The translations under genes and the position numbers were made by a program. Positions 34,471 to 43,508 of a DNA stretch of 64,000 nucleotides are shown here, one piece after another (position 1 is the stretch's first letter; each line of letters opens with the position of its first letter). The stretch is from Pseudomonas poae (GTDB taxonomy: Bacteria > Pseudomonadota > Gammaproteobacteria > Pseudomonadales > Pseudomonadaceae), in assembly GCF_001439785.1 (NCBI RefSeq), contig NZ_JYLI01000020.1:51075-115074 (forward strand), in the 5' to 3' direction. The notes beneath the pieces are model-generated. The model was not told where the DNA came from and made no database searches. It saw nothing but the letters and a program-made list of their open reading frames with translations.

Positions 34471-34496
34471 TTCAGCCGCGCGTTTGCGTGGCTGAA
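34471..34496. promoter_or_regulatory. Hairpin in the leader of the TonB receptor gene
   Basis: TTCAGCCGCGC (34471-34481) pairs with 34486-34496 across a GTTT loop with one mismatch. It is 39 bases before the receptor start and could be an attenuator or the terminator of the DUF2946 gene; no T-run follows directly. Confidence 0.35.
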
Positions 34497-34534
34497 CGTC
34501 ATTGACGTTTTTCAGGTTTCAGGAAGCGTGCCTT

Positions 34535-36604
34535 ATGCCTGCTCCATCTACTCTGCCGCGCGCAAAGCGTGTGGCTGTGCCCTGCTCACTCTGGCCGATG
34601 CTCTCGGTGGGCCTGCTTGCTTTCACTTCATTGGCCGCGGCGGACGAAAGCTCCGCCCTCACCCTCGGCGCGGTCGCGATCCAGGGCACAAGCGCTGACA
34701 GCGGCCCGCTCGGCACGCACGGCGTGCTCGGTTCGGTGGACATCCTCGGTGCCGATATCGTGGAGAAAATGCCGGTCAACTACAGCTGGGAGCTGTTCAG
34801 CCGGGCGCCGGGGGTGATGCTCACCGAGTTCAACCAGGGCACCACCTCCGGCAAGATTTCGTTTCGCGGCTTCAACGGCGAAGGCGAAGTGAACGCGGTG
34901 AAGCTGCTGATCGACGGTATCCCCAGCAACAGCAACGACGGCAACATGCCCTTCATGGACATGGTTTTTCCGCTGGAACTGGACAGCATCGAAGTGGTGC
35001 GCGGCACCAGTGATGCCCGCTATGGCCTGAACAACATCGCCGGCAACGTGAACATGCTCACCCGCACTGGCGGCGACTACACCCGTGCGCGCATTCGTTA
35101 CGGCAGCGATGACACCCGTGAAACCCAGTTCGCCAAAGGCATCGAGGGCAGCAACTGGACGCAGAATTACTTTTTCGCCTACCAGAAAGCAGACGGCTAT
35201 CGCGATCATGCCCAAGCGGACAAAGTGTCGATGTCCGGCAAATGGTTCTACACCCCGGACGACAATCGCTACCGTATCGGCCTGATCGCCCGCCATTACG
35301 AAACCCAGGCCCAGGAACCCGGTTATCTGAGCGCCGACGATGCGCACCAGCATCCACGCATGAGCAACGTCTATAACGCCAGCGACACAGGCACGCGGCG
35401 AATGAATCAGCTCAGCCTGCACCTTGATACCGAGCTGGCCGAGACGCTTTCGTGGTCGGCCAAAACCTACCTCAATACCTTCGATGACCGACGCTGGACC
35501 CAGTACTGGCGCACCAGCGCCCAGCAGGAACGGGACGCTTACGAGACCCAGTACGGCGCCCTCACCTCCCTGACCTGGCGCCCCGTCGTCAGCGGCCTGT
35601 ACCGCTTCGCCCTGGAAGGCGGCGCGGATATCCAGCGCCAGCAGAACACCAGCGAGCGCTACCGCACCCTGAACCGCGCGCGCCTGGCGCAGACCCGGGA
35701 TCAGCAGTTCGACTTCGACACCTTGGGCGCGTACGTGCAGGCCGAGATTCAACCGTTCGAATCGCTGAAGATCATTCCCGCGTACCGCGCCGACCGGATC
35801 CAGGGTGACTTCACCAATCAGATGACAGGCACGGATTACGCCATCAACGACTACGGGCTGATCAAGCAACCCAAGCTCAGCGTGACGTATTCGCCCTGGG
35901 ACGTGGCCAGCGTCTACGCCAACTGGGGGCGCACCTTCCAGGTGGGCACCGGGGCAGCCGCCTATAAAATCCCGCCGCGTGACACCGACCTGGCACCGTC
36001 GATCAACGAGGGCTGGGAAACCGGCATCAAGTTCACGCCTGCCGATTGGGTCGATGGGCGCATTGCCTACTGGCAACAGCAGGCCAGCGGCGAAGTCAGC
36101 CGCCGACTCAACGACCCCAGCGGCGAGTCGGACAACGTCGGCCAAACCCGCCGCTGGGGCTATGACGCGCAACTCAACCTGCGTCCGAACGAACGCACCG
36201 AGATCTGGCTGGCGTACGCCTGGCAATACTCGAAAATCCTCCAGCCCAGCGCCACGTTGCCGGGCAGCAAAGGCCGCGAGATTGATCATATCCCCCATCA
36301 TTTATACAACGCCGGCATTCGTTATCAGGCTACGCCGGCCCTGCAACTCAGCGCGTGGATGAATGGGCAGACTCACTATTATCTGGAGCGGGAAAATACC
36401 CAGGGTACTTACGGGGGTTATGTGTTGATGAACCTTGGCGCGGTTTACCGGGTGACGGAGTCGGTCAGTGTTGATCTGCAGGTGAAGAACCTCACTAACC
36501 GTTACTACGAGTACGCCTGGTATGACCCGGATGGGGCCAGGGCATCGCTGCATTCGCCGGGGGATGGGAGGACGGTGATGAGTGGGGTGACGTTGGATTT
36601 TTAG
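34535..36604 (+). CDS. TonB-dependent outer-membrane receptor
   Basis: A 689-residue receptor with a signal peptide ending near ALAAA-type residues at about 36, a plug domain (VDILGADIVEKMPVNYSWEL; SFRGFNGEGEVNAVKLLIDG; EVVRGTSDARYGLNNIAG) and a 22-strand barrel closing with a terminal Phe (GVTLDF). It imports a metal chelate or other large nutrient using TonB energy. No Fur box is clear upstream. The DUF2946 neighbour hints at metal uptake. The ATG at 34535 gives a normal signal sequence. Confidence 0.9.
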   Translation: MPAPSTLPRAKRVAVPCSLWPMLSVGLLAFTSLAAADESSALTLGAVAIQGTSADSGPLGTHGVLGSVDILGADIVEKMPVNYSWELFSRAPGVMLTEFNQGTTSGKISFRGFNGEGEVNAVKLLIDGIPSNSNDGNMPFMDMVFPLELDSIEVVRGTSDARYGLNNIAGNVNMLTRTGGDYTRARIRYGSDDTRETQFAKGIEGSNWTQNYFFAYQKADGYRDHAQADKVSMSGKWFYTPDDNRYRIGLIARHYETQAQEPGYLSADDAHQHPRMSNVYNASDTGTRRMNQLSLHLDTELAETLSWSAKTYLNTFDDRRWTQYWRTSAQQERDAYETQYGALTSLTWRPVVSGLYRFALEGGADIQRQQNTSERYRTLNRARLAQTRDQQFDFDTLGAYVQAEIQPFESLKIIPAYRADRIQGDFTNQMTGTDYAINDYGLIKQPKLSVTYSPWDVASVYANWGRTFQVGTGAAAYKIPPRDTDLAPSINEGWETGIKFTPADWVDGRIAYWQQQASGEVSRRLNDPSGESDNVGQTRRWGYDAQLNLRPNERTEIWLAYAWQYSKILQPSATLPGSKGREIDHIPHHLYNAGIRYQATPALQLSAWMNGQTHYYLERENTQGTYGGYVLMNLGAVYRVTESVSVDLQVKNLTNRYYEYAWYDPDGARASLHSPGDGRTVMSGVTLDF

Positions 36605-36639
36605 GTGTGACATCCATCAGACAAATGGAGATCCAAATG

Positions 36640-36663
36640 TGGGAGGGGACTTGCCCCCTCCCA
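36640..36663. terminator. Hairpin between convergent TonB-receptor and NTF2-like genes
   Basis: TGGGAGGGG (36640-36648) pairs with CCCCTCCCA (36655-36663). It is REP-derived and sits between two convergent genes, so it may stop transcription from both sides, although T-runs are short. Confidence 0.45.
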
Positions 36664-36731
36664 TAGTTTGTACAGCGTTCGGCAGCCAATCCTGGTCGGT
36701 TCTAAAGCCACGGATATGGCCACAAACCCGC

Positions 36732-37250
36732 TCACTGCCTGGCCTGCCGAACCTGCACTTCCGGCATCGCCGAGGAGTGATGATTAAGAATCTTCCACTG
36801 CCCCCCAACCTGCTCATAAACAAACGTATACCGCGCCTGCACCTGCCGCTTGCCGCCATTGGCCTCGGTCAACGTAAAGGTATAAACCCCACTGTCCATC
36901 GCCACATTGCTGCCCAACTGGCGGATCTCGCGGTAGTTGATCTGCCCCACCGGCTTGAGCGCCAGGAAGTGATCGAAGTAATCCCTGATCTGATCCGGCG
37001 TGGTGCGCACCTGGTTGGATACGGTCGGCTGCAACACCGCGTCCGGCGCATACAGCTCGACCACCGATTTGGCATCGCCGGTCTGCAGGGCACTGTTCCA
37101 GCGGTCGAACAGCCCGGCAATCTCGCGGTCTTTCACGTTGACAGGCGCCTGGGCCACGTCCAGGTACACATAAGGGGCCGTTACGGCAGCCTGGGCAAGC
37201 GGTGCGCTCAAGGCAAACAGCAGGGCGAGGACGGCGGTTCTGGATTTCAT
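36732..37250 (-). CDS. Secreted SnoaL/DUF4440-like (NTF2-fold) protein
   Basis: A 172-residue protein with a signal peptide (AVLALLFALSAPLAQA) and an NTF2-like domain of the SgcJ/EcaC type: FDRWNSALQTGDAKSVVELYAPDAVL near residue 50 and WKILNHHSSAMPE at the C-terminus. Such proteins bind small molecules or act as isomerases; no specific function is clear. It is a single gene, convergent with the TonB receptor. The ATG ending at 37250 is chosen because it begins the signal peptide. Confidence 0.8.
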   Translation of the reverse strand: MKSRTAVLALLFALSAPLAQAAVTAPYVYLDVAQAPVNVKDREIAGLFDRWNSALQTGDAKSVVELYAPDAVLQPTVSNQVRTTPDQIRDYFDHFLALKPVGQINYREIRQLGSNVAMDSGVYTFTLTEANGGKRQVQARYTFVYEQVGGQWKILNHHSSAMPEVQVRQARQ

Positions 37251-37405
37251 GGCGATGCTCCGGTTGTGTGCGTTGAGCCCACTTTGCCAAGCCGCCCTCC
37301 TCCCGCCATCGGCCAACCGGAGTCATTTGCCTATGCCATTTGGCAGATAGCGCCCAAGGTGCCCGGCGAGGTCTAATAGCTGCCTCGCGCCCCTGAGCAC
37401 TCAAC

Positions 37406-38584
37406 ATGCACAACACGCCTCACGACCCCGCCAGCGCCCTGGCCATGCGCGCGCACTTCAGGCAATCGCAAAGCCGCACCGCGCGCCTGCGCCTGCTGGT
37501 CGACACCGGGCAGGAACTGGCCCAACTGGCTCCCGCCGCCATGCGCGAACGCGTGCTGGAACGGGCCTGTGCGTTTCTGGCGATAGACCACGGGCTGCTG
37601 CAGGAATGGGACGCCAGGGGCGTCGCCCATACCAGCGCCTGCCAAGGCAACCCGGCCCACCTTGCCCGTCTGGCGACCCTCGCCGACCGCAGCCGGCGCG
37701 CGCCGTACTGGCAGGAACTGCCGGGCGAGGCGCTGCCCAGCGTGCTGCACATACCGCTGCGCGGCAGCGACGGCGGCACCTTTGGCGTGCTGGTACTGGG
37801 CAATAGCGTGAGCCTGCGCGCGCCGGACCATGAAGACGCCGAATCCCTGCAATTGCTCGCCACGCTGCTGGCCGCGCACCTGGAAAACGAACGCCTGCTG
37901 ACCACCCTCAAGGCCCGCGACAAACATCTCTCCGAGCTGGTCAACCGGCTGTTGCACGCCCAGGAGGACGAACGCAAACGCGTGGCCTACGACCTGCACG
38001 ACGGCCTGGCACAAACCCTCGCCGGCCTGCATCAGCGCCTGCAAGGGTTCGCCGGCCGCTGCCCGCCGTTGCCCGATGCCCTGGCCGCCGACCTGCAGGC
38101 CATCCTCACCCTGGCCCAACACTCGGTCGGTGAAGGCCGGCAACTGATCGCCGGCCTGCGCCCCGTGGTGCTCGACGATTTTGGCCTGTTCAAGGCCCTC
38201 GACAAGGAGGCCGATCGCCTGCGCGAAGCCGGTGTGCACGTGTTCTGGCAGGCGCACTGCGACACGCGCTTGCCCAGCCAGGTGGAGATCGCCCTGTTCC
38301 GCATCGGCCAGGAGGCAATCAACAATGTGCTCAAGCATGCTCAGGCCAGCCAGGTGCACCTGGCCCTGGAACTGCGCGACGCCGAGGCAGCTCTGCGGGT
38401 GGACGACAACGGTCGGGGCTTTGCCGCAGGGCAGCCACGCGATGACGCCCGGCACCTGGGGCTTGCCACCATGCAGGAGCGCGCCAGCCTGCTGGGCGGG
38501 CGCTTCACTTGCGCCAGCACGGTCGATGGCGGCACCCGCTTGCAGGCCAGCGTGCCTGCCCACTTCGACGGAACCTGCTCATGA
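37406..38584 (+). CDS. Cytoplasmic GAF-domain sensor histidine kinase (NarL-type)
   Basis: A 392-residue kinase with no membrane segment. A GAF-like sensor domain (residues 30-160) precedes a HisKA_3 dimerisation domain with the phosphoryl site His198 in VAYDLHDGLAQT, then a HATPase domain (NNVLKHAQAS, DNGRGF, GLATMQERA). It pairs with the LuxR-type response regulator whose ATG overlaps its stop. The signal is unknown. Confidence 0.9.
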   Translation: MHNTPHDPASALAMRAHFRQSQSRTARLRLLVDTGQELAQLAPAAMRERVLERACAFLAIDHGLLQEWDARGVAHTSACQGNPAHLARLATLADRSRRAPYWQELPGEALPSVLHIPLRGSDGGTFGVLVLGNSVSLRAPDHEDAESLQLLATLLAAHLENERLLTTLKARDKHLSELVNRLLHAQEDERKRVAYDLHDGLAQTLAGLHQRLQGFAGRCPPLPDALAADLQAILTLAQHSVGEGRQLIAGLRPVVLDDFGLFKALDKEADRLREAGVHVFWQAHCDTRLPSQVEIALFRIGQEAINNVLKHAQASQVHLALELRDAEAALRVDDNGRGFAAGQPRDDARHLGLATMQERASLLGGRFTCASTVDGGTRLQASVPAHFDGTCS

Positions 38585-39234
38585 GCGATGTACTGCGCCT
38601 GGTCCTCGCGGACGATCACGAAGTCACCCGCACCGGCTTTGTCGCCCTGCTGGCCGGCCACCCGCAGTTCGAGGTGGTCGGGCAGGCGCGCGATGGCCAG
38701 CAGGCCGTGGAGTTGTGCGAGCAGCTGCTGCCGGACATCGTCATTCTCGATATCCGCATGCCGGTGCTTAACGGCCTCGGCGCGGCGCGCCTGCTGCAAC
38801 AACGCCTGCCGACACTGAAGGTGGTGATGTTCACCATGGACGACAGCCCCGATCACCTGGAAGCGGCGATCAATGCCGGTGCCGTCGGCTACCTGCTCAA
38901 GGACGCCAGCCGTGACGAGGTGATCGCAGCCTTGCAGCAAGTGGCCGCCGGTGGCGAAGCGCTCAACAGCCTGGTCAGCACCCGCCTGCTGCGGCGCATG
39001 GCCGAGCGCAACGCCGGCGGCGCGGCCCCCACGGAACACCTCACGCCACGGGAGCGCCAGGTACTGGGGCTGGTCGCCACGGGCATGAGCAACCGCGAAA
39101 TCGGCGCGCAGCTGGGCATTACCACCGGCACCGCCAAGGCCCATGTCGAGCGAGTGATCGGCAAGCTGGGCGCCGCCGACCGCACCCAGGCGGCGGTGCG
39201 CGGCATCGCCCTGGGCCTGGTGACCCAGGCATGA
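38581..39234 (+). CDS. NarL/LuxR-type response regulator
   Basis: A 217-residue regulator: receiver domain with Asp57 (VILDIRMP) and a C-terminal LuxR helix-turn-helix (LTPRERQVLGLVATGMSNREIG... AHVERVIGKLGAADRTQA). It overlaps the kinase gene by four bases and the next hybrid kinase also by four bases, so all are translated from one message. Targets are unknown; the mexEF-oprN genes start 3 kb downstream. Confidence 0.92.
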   Translation: MSDVLRLVLADDHEVTRTGFVALLAGHPQFEVVGQARDGQQAVELCEQLLPDIVILDIRMPVLNGLGAARLLQQRLPTLKVVMFTMDDSPDHLEAAINAGAVGYLLKDASRDEVIAALQQVAAGGEALNSLVSTRLLRRMAERNAGGAAPTEHLTPRERQVLGLVATGMSNREIGAQLGITTGTAKAHVERVIGKLGAADRTQAAVRGIALGLVTQA

Positions 39235-41561
39235 GGCGCTTGCAGGCACAGCGTTGGGCCGACCTGCCATTGCGCGGCAAGGCGCTGCTGGTGATTTCGC
39301 TGCCACTGGTGGTGCTGCTGCTGTCGCTGGTGTTGATCTACATCACCGAGCGCCAGACCGCCCACGCTGAAGAAGACGTGCGTCGGGTGTTGCGCGTGCA
39401 ACGCGATATCCAGGCCGTGCACACCCTGCTGGCCGAAGCGGCGGGCAGCGTGCGCGGTTACTTGCTGACCCGCCGCGAGGACTTCCTGCCCAGCTACCGC
39501 ACGGCCGGACCGCAAATCGAATCGGCCCTGCACAGGCTCGACAGCAACGTGCGCGACCCACGGGTGCGCGAGCAACTCAACGCAATCAAGCCGTTGATCG
39601 AACACAAGGTCGACGGCCTGCAAGCCATGCTCGATGACCGCGAGGCCACGGCGCAATCGATCAGCGTCATTCTGATCAGCAACAAACACATCCTCGACGC
39701 GTTGCGCCAACACATCAGCACCATGCTCAGGCTGGAGGACACGTTGCTGGCCGAACGCAGCAAGGCCGCGGCCGAAACCCGCGAGCGCCTGCTGCTGTCC
39801 ACCTGGCTGGCGGCGGTCTGCGGATTGTTCGGCGCCATCGTCGCGGTGCTGTTTCTGTCCAAGGGCATCGTCGCCCGAGTGCAAAACGTGCAACGCAACG
39901 CACAGCGCCTGGCACTGGGTCATCCGCTGCTGCCGCAACCGCCGGAACACGATGAAATCGGCCAGTTGGGCACGCGCCTGGTGGAAGCCGGCCTGCTGCT
40001 GTCCGAACGCGAACGCGCGCTGCGCGACAACGAGGAGCGCTTGCGGCTGATCATTGACGGGGTCAAGGACTACGGGATCTTCGCCCTCGACACGGCGGGC
40101 CACGTCACCAGTTGGAACAACGGCGCCGAGCGCATCAAGGGCTATACCGAACAGGAAATCATCGGCCAGCACTTCTCGGTGTTCTACCTGCCCGAGGAAT
40201 GCCCACAGCACCCGGCCATGGCATTGCGCGAAGCCACACGCAACGGCGACTACACCGAAGAAGGCTGGCGCTGCCGCCAGGACGGTACCCATTTTTGGGC
40301 CAGCGTGGTGATCACCGCGCAGTACGACGGCACCGGCGCCCTGCGCGGCTTCTCCAAGATCACCCGGGACATCACCGACCGCCGCGCGGCGGAAATCGCC
40401 CTGCGCACCGCACGCGAGGAAGCCGAACGCGCCAGTCGTGCCAAGAGCGAGTTTCTGTCGCGCATGAGTCACGAACTGCGCACCCCGCTCAACTCGATCC
40501 TGGGCTTTGCGCAACTGCTGGAAATGGACGCGCCGGCCGCGCAAAAAGCCAACGTCGGCCATATCCTGCGTGCGGGGCAACACTTGCTGACGCTGATCAA
40601 TGAAGTGCTGGACATCGCCAAGATCGAAGCCGGGCGCCTGCCGTTGAACATCGAGCCACTGCCATTGGCCGGGGTGCTGCAGGAATGCCTGACGCTGGTG
40701 TCGCCTATGGCGGCAGGCGCCGGTATCCAGTTGCAGCCACTGCCCGCGCTCGCCCCCGACCTGGGCATCGTCGCCGACCGCCAACGCCTTACCCAGGTGC
40801 TGCTGAACCTGCTGTCCAATGCGATCAAGTACAACCTGTGCCCTGGCCAGGTGAGCATCGAGGTCAACCTGGACGGCCAACGCATCGACGTGTCGGTGTG
40901 CGACACCGGCAAGGGCATTGCGGCCGAGCACCTTGGGCAACTGTTCAAGCCGTTCGAACGCCTGGGCGCCGACCCGACCGTTGAAGGCAGCGGGCTGGGC
41001 CTGGCGCTGAGCAAGAGCCTGCTGGAGAAGATGGGCGGCACCCTGCAGGTGCACAGCCAGCCCGGCGTCGGCTCGCGCTTTACCCTGGAGCTGCCGCTGG
41101 TGCGGGTGCAGGATGCGCAGCGTGCCGGCGCTGTCGTGGGCAGCGACGCGCCGTTGGCCGCCCCTGCCCACGGCGCGCAGGCAATTCACGGCAAGGTGCT
41201 GTGTATCGAAGACAACCTCGCCAGCCTGGCGCTGATCGAAACCCTGTTACAGCGCAGGCCCGGCATCAAGCTGCTGTCGAGCATGCAGGGCCAGCTCGGG
41301 CTGGACCTGGCCGCGCAGCATGCGCCCCAGCTGATTCTGCTGGACGTATCACTGCCCGACATCGACGGCCTGCAGGTACTGCAACGTCTGCGCTATGCGC
41401 CGCTGACCCGCGACACACCGGTACTGATGCTGACTGCCGACGCCAGCGACCTTACCCGCACGGCCTTGCAGGACGCGGGCGCCACCGCCGTGTTGAACAA
41501 GCCGATCAACGTGCCTGCGTTTCTCGCCCACCTCGACCTGTATTTTCCGGAGCCCGCGTGA
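39231..41561 (+). CDS. Hybrid sensor histidine kinase with CHASE3, HAMP, PAS and receiver domains
   Basis: A 776-residue membrane kinase. Order: membrane helix (18-38), CHASE3-like periplasmic domain, second helix (192-210), HAMP, PAS domain (about 270-385, ending KITRDITDRRAAE), HisKA with His414 (FLSRMSHELRTPLNS), HATPase (NLLSNAIKYN, DTGKGI, GSGLGLAL) and a C-terminal receiver with Asp705 (LILLDVSLPDIDG). Third gene of the four-gene signalling run; its own receiver has no phosphotransfer domain here. Confidence 0.92.
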   Translation: MRRLQAQRWADLPLRGKALLVISLPLVVLLLSLVLIYITERQTAHAEEDVRRVLRVQRDIQAVHTLLAEAAGSVRGYLLTRREDFLPSYRTAGPQIESALHRLDSNVRDPRVREQLNAIKPLIEHKVDGLQAMLDDREATAQSISVILISNKHILDALRQHISTMLRLEDTLLAERSKAAAETRERLLLSTWLAAVCGLFGAIVAVLFLSKGIVARVQNVQRNAQRLALGHPLLPQPPEHDEIGQLGTRLVEAGLLLSERERALRDNEERLRLIIDGVKDYGIFALDTAGHVTSWNNGAERIKGYTEQEIIGQHFSVFYLPEECPQHPAMALREATRNGDYTEEGWRCRQDGTHFWASVVITAQYDGTGALRGFSKITRDITDRRAAEIALRTAREEAERASRAKSEFLSRMSHELRTPLNSILGFAQLLEMDAPAAQKANVGHILRAGQHLLTLINEVLDIAKIEAGRLPLNIEPLPLAGVLQECLTLVSPMAAGAGIQLQPLPALAPDLGIVADRQRLTQVLLNLLSNAIKYNLCPGQVSIEVNLDGQRIDVSVCDTGKGIAAEHLGQLFKPFERLGADPTVEGSGLGLALSKSLLEKMGGTLQVHSQPGVGSRFTLELPLVRVQDAQRAGAVVGSDAPLAAPAHGAQAIHGKVLCIEDNLASLALIETLLQRRPGIKLLSSMQGQLGLDLAAQHAPQLILLDVSLPDIDGLQVLQRLRYAPLTRDTPVLMLTADASDLTRTALQDAGATAVLNKPINVPAFLAHLDLYFPEPA

Positions 41562-42004
41562 ACCTTGACCTGCGCATTCTGATTATCGACGACCAACGCC
41601 CGAACCTCGATTTGGTGGAGCAACTGCTCGCGCGCGAAGGCCTGACCAATGTGCTGAGCAGCACCGAGCCGCTGCGCACCCTGGAGCTGTTCAACAGCTT
41701 CGAGCCGGACCTGGTGATTCTTGACCTGCACATGCCGCAGTTCGATGGCTTTGCGGTGCTCGAACAGCTCAACCGGCGCATTCCTCACGGCGAATACCTG
41801 CCGATTCTGGTGCTCACCGCCGACGCCACCCGCGACACGCGCCTGCGCGCCCTGGCCCTCGGCGCGCGGGATTTCATCAGCAAACCGCTGGATGCGCTGG
41901 AAACCATGCTGCGGGTGTGGAACCTGCTGGAAACCCGCGCGCTCTACAAGACCTTGCGTACCCTGGTGCCAGCCGAGCAGATTGCCTTGCTGCAACGCGC
42001 CTGA
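41558..42004 (+). CDS. Stand-alone response regulator
   Basis: A 148-residue receiver protein, Asp56 (LVILDLHMPQFDGF) the phosphoryl site, followed by a short helical tail (LETRALYKTLRTLVPAEQIALLQ) without a DNA-binding domain; the tail resembles that of RpfG-type proteins before an HD-GYP domain, but no HD-GYP follows. It starts with GTG overlapping the upstream TGA. Probably takes phosphate from the hybrid kinase. Confidence 0.88.
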   Translation: MNLDLRILIIDDQRPNLDLVEQLLAREGLTNVLSSTEPLRTLELFNSFEPDLVILDLHMPQFDGFAVLEQLNRRIPHGEYLPILVLTADATRDTRLRALALGARDFISKPLDALETMLRVWNLLETRALYKTLRTLVPAEQIALLQRA

Positions 42005-42067
42005 AGCCGGGCAGCCTCGTCACTCGAAACGCGGGACAAAGGCAGGATCTGCCACCATCCGCATCCC

Positions 42068-42095
42068 TGCGGGCGCTGGCTTGCCAGCGATGCAG
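42068..42095. repeat. REP-like hairpin after the signalling operon
   Basis: CGCTGGC (42074-42080) pairs with GCCAGCG (42083-42089) inside a GCTGGCTTGCC REP core. It may mark the end of the two-component operon. Confidence 0.45.
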
Positions 42096-42150
42096 AGATC
42101 TCACGCAGATGCCTCCACGCCCCAACCATCACCCACACCCACCTTGCTTA

Positions 42151-42167
42151 TATCATTCCGAATGATA
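42151..42167. promoter_or_regulatory. Nod-box-like palindrome upstream of mexE
   Basis: TATCATTCCGAATGATA is a perfect 8-1-8 inverted repeat and contains ATC-N9-GAT, the submotif of LysR-type nod boxes. MexT, a LysR regulator, acts at nod-box-like sites before mexE in P. aeruginosa. The site is 85 bases before the mexE ATG; no mexT gene is in the window. Confidence 0.55.
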
Positions 42168-42251
42168 GTCACCTTCGCCTCATTCGATTCGTGACATACC
42201 CCCACCCCGCGCATGATCCGCCCATCTCAAATACATTGGCGGATGCACCTC

Positions 42252-43493
42252 ATGGAACAGTCACTCAAACACTTGCGCTTCCCCCTGGCGATATTGGCCG
42301 TGGTGGTGATGAGCGCCTGCGGCAAGACCCCCGATCAGGCCGCCGCCATGCCCCCGGCGAAAGTCAGCGTGGCCAAGGTGCTGGAACAACCGGTCAACGA
42401 ATGGGATGAATTCACCGGCCGCCTCGAAGCGCCGGAAACCGTGCAGATTCGTCCTCGGGTCTCTGGCCAGATTGATCAAGTCGCTTTTACCGAAGGCGCT
42501 TTGGTCAAGAAAGGCGACCTGCTGTTCCAGATCGATCCTCGCCCGTTCCAGGCGCAAGTGCGCCAGCTTGAAGCCCAGTTGCAACAGACGAAGGCTGCCG
42601 CGAGCCGCAGCGATAACGAGGCCCAGCGCGGTGATCGTCTGCGCCAGAGCAATGCGATTTCCGCCGAGCTGGCCGACTCGCGTACCACCGCCGCCCAGGA
42701 AGCCCGCGCCGCCGTTGCCGGGATCCAGGCGCAGTTGGACCTGGCCAAACTGAACCTGAGCTTTACTCGCGTGACCTCGCCGATCAGCGGCCGGGTCAGC
42801 CGCGCCGAGATCACCGCCGGCAACCTGGTGACGGCCGACACCACCGCGCTGACCAGCGTGGTCTCCACCGACAAGGTGTACGCCTACTTCGACGCTGACG
42901 AACGCGTGTACCTCAAGTACACCGAGCTGGCGCGCCAAGGCCGCCGTGGCGCGACCACCCCGGTGTACCTGGGCCTGTCCAATGAAACCGGCAACCCGCA
43001 CCTGGGCCAGATGAACTTCGTCGACAACCAGGTTAACCCGGCCACCGGCACCATTCGCGGACGCGCCGTGTTCGATAACAGCAAGGGCGAATACACTCCT
43101 GGTCTGTATGCCCGCCTCAAGCTGGTGGGCAGCGGCACCTATTCGGCCGTACTGATCAACGACGAAGCCGTTGGCACCGACCTTGGCAAGAAGTTCGTGT
43201 TGGTGATGGAAGGTGACAAACCCGCCTATCGCGCGGTGGAACTGGGGCCGAAGATCGAAGGCCTGCGCATCGTGCGCAACGGCCTGGGCAAGGACGACAC
43301 CATTGTGGTTAAAGGCCTGCAGCGCGTGCGCCCGGGTACGCCGGTTTCCCCGGAGACCATCCCGATGGCCAGCCAGGAAACCCTCGCCGCCCTCGCCCAA
43401 CAACGACAAGCGCTTGAAGCCAGCAACCTTGAACAGGTAGCGCCGGCAAAAACTGCGCCCAAGCTCGCCGCTGTCGCGACTCCACGCGGTTAA
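42252..43493 (+). CDS. mexE: RND efflux periplasmic adaptor MexE
   Basis: A 413-residue lipoprotein adaptor (lipobox VVMSAC, Cys about 22) linking the RND pump to the outer-membrane channel. The sequence follows P. aeruginosa MexE closely from memory: NEWDEFTGRLEAPE, ALVKKGDLLFQIDPRPF, LNLSFTR and TGTIRGRAVFDN. The ATG at 42252 begins MEQS as in MexE. First gene of mexEF-oprN; this pump exports quinolones, chloramphenicol, trimethoprim and quorum-signal precursors in P. aeruginosa. Confidence 0.92.
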   Translation: MEQSLKHLRFPLAILAVVVMSACGKTPDQAAAMPPAKVSVAKVLEQPVNEWDEFTGRLEAPETVQIRPRVSGQIDQVAFTEGALVKKGDLLFQIDPRPFQAQVRQLEAQLQQTKAAASRSDNEAQRGDRLRQSNAISAELADSRTTAAQEARAAVAGIQAQLDLAKLNLSFTRVTSPISGRVSRAEITAGNLVTADTTALTSVVSTDKVYAYFDADERVYLKYTELARQGRRGATTPVYLGLSNETGNPHLGQMNFVDNQVNPATGTIRGRAVFDNSKGEYTPGLYARLKLVGSGTYSAVLINDEAVGTDLGKKFVLVMEGDKPAYRAVELGPKIEGLRIVRNGLGKDDTIVVKGLQRVRPGTPVSPETIPMASQETLAALAQQRQALEASNLEQVAPAKTAPKLAAVATPRG

Positions 43494-43508
43494 GGGATAC
43501 GACTCAAG

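Noticed and set aside
34628..36301. Long minus-strand frame opposite the TonB receptor
   Set aside because: Shadow of the receptor gene; no recognisable protein family.
38889..41189. Long minus-strand frame opposite the hybrid kinase
   Set aside because: Shadow of a clear kinase gene; no domain, no ribosome-binding site, Gln/Ala-rich translation.
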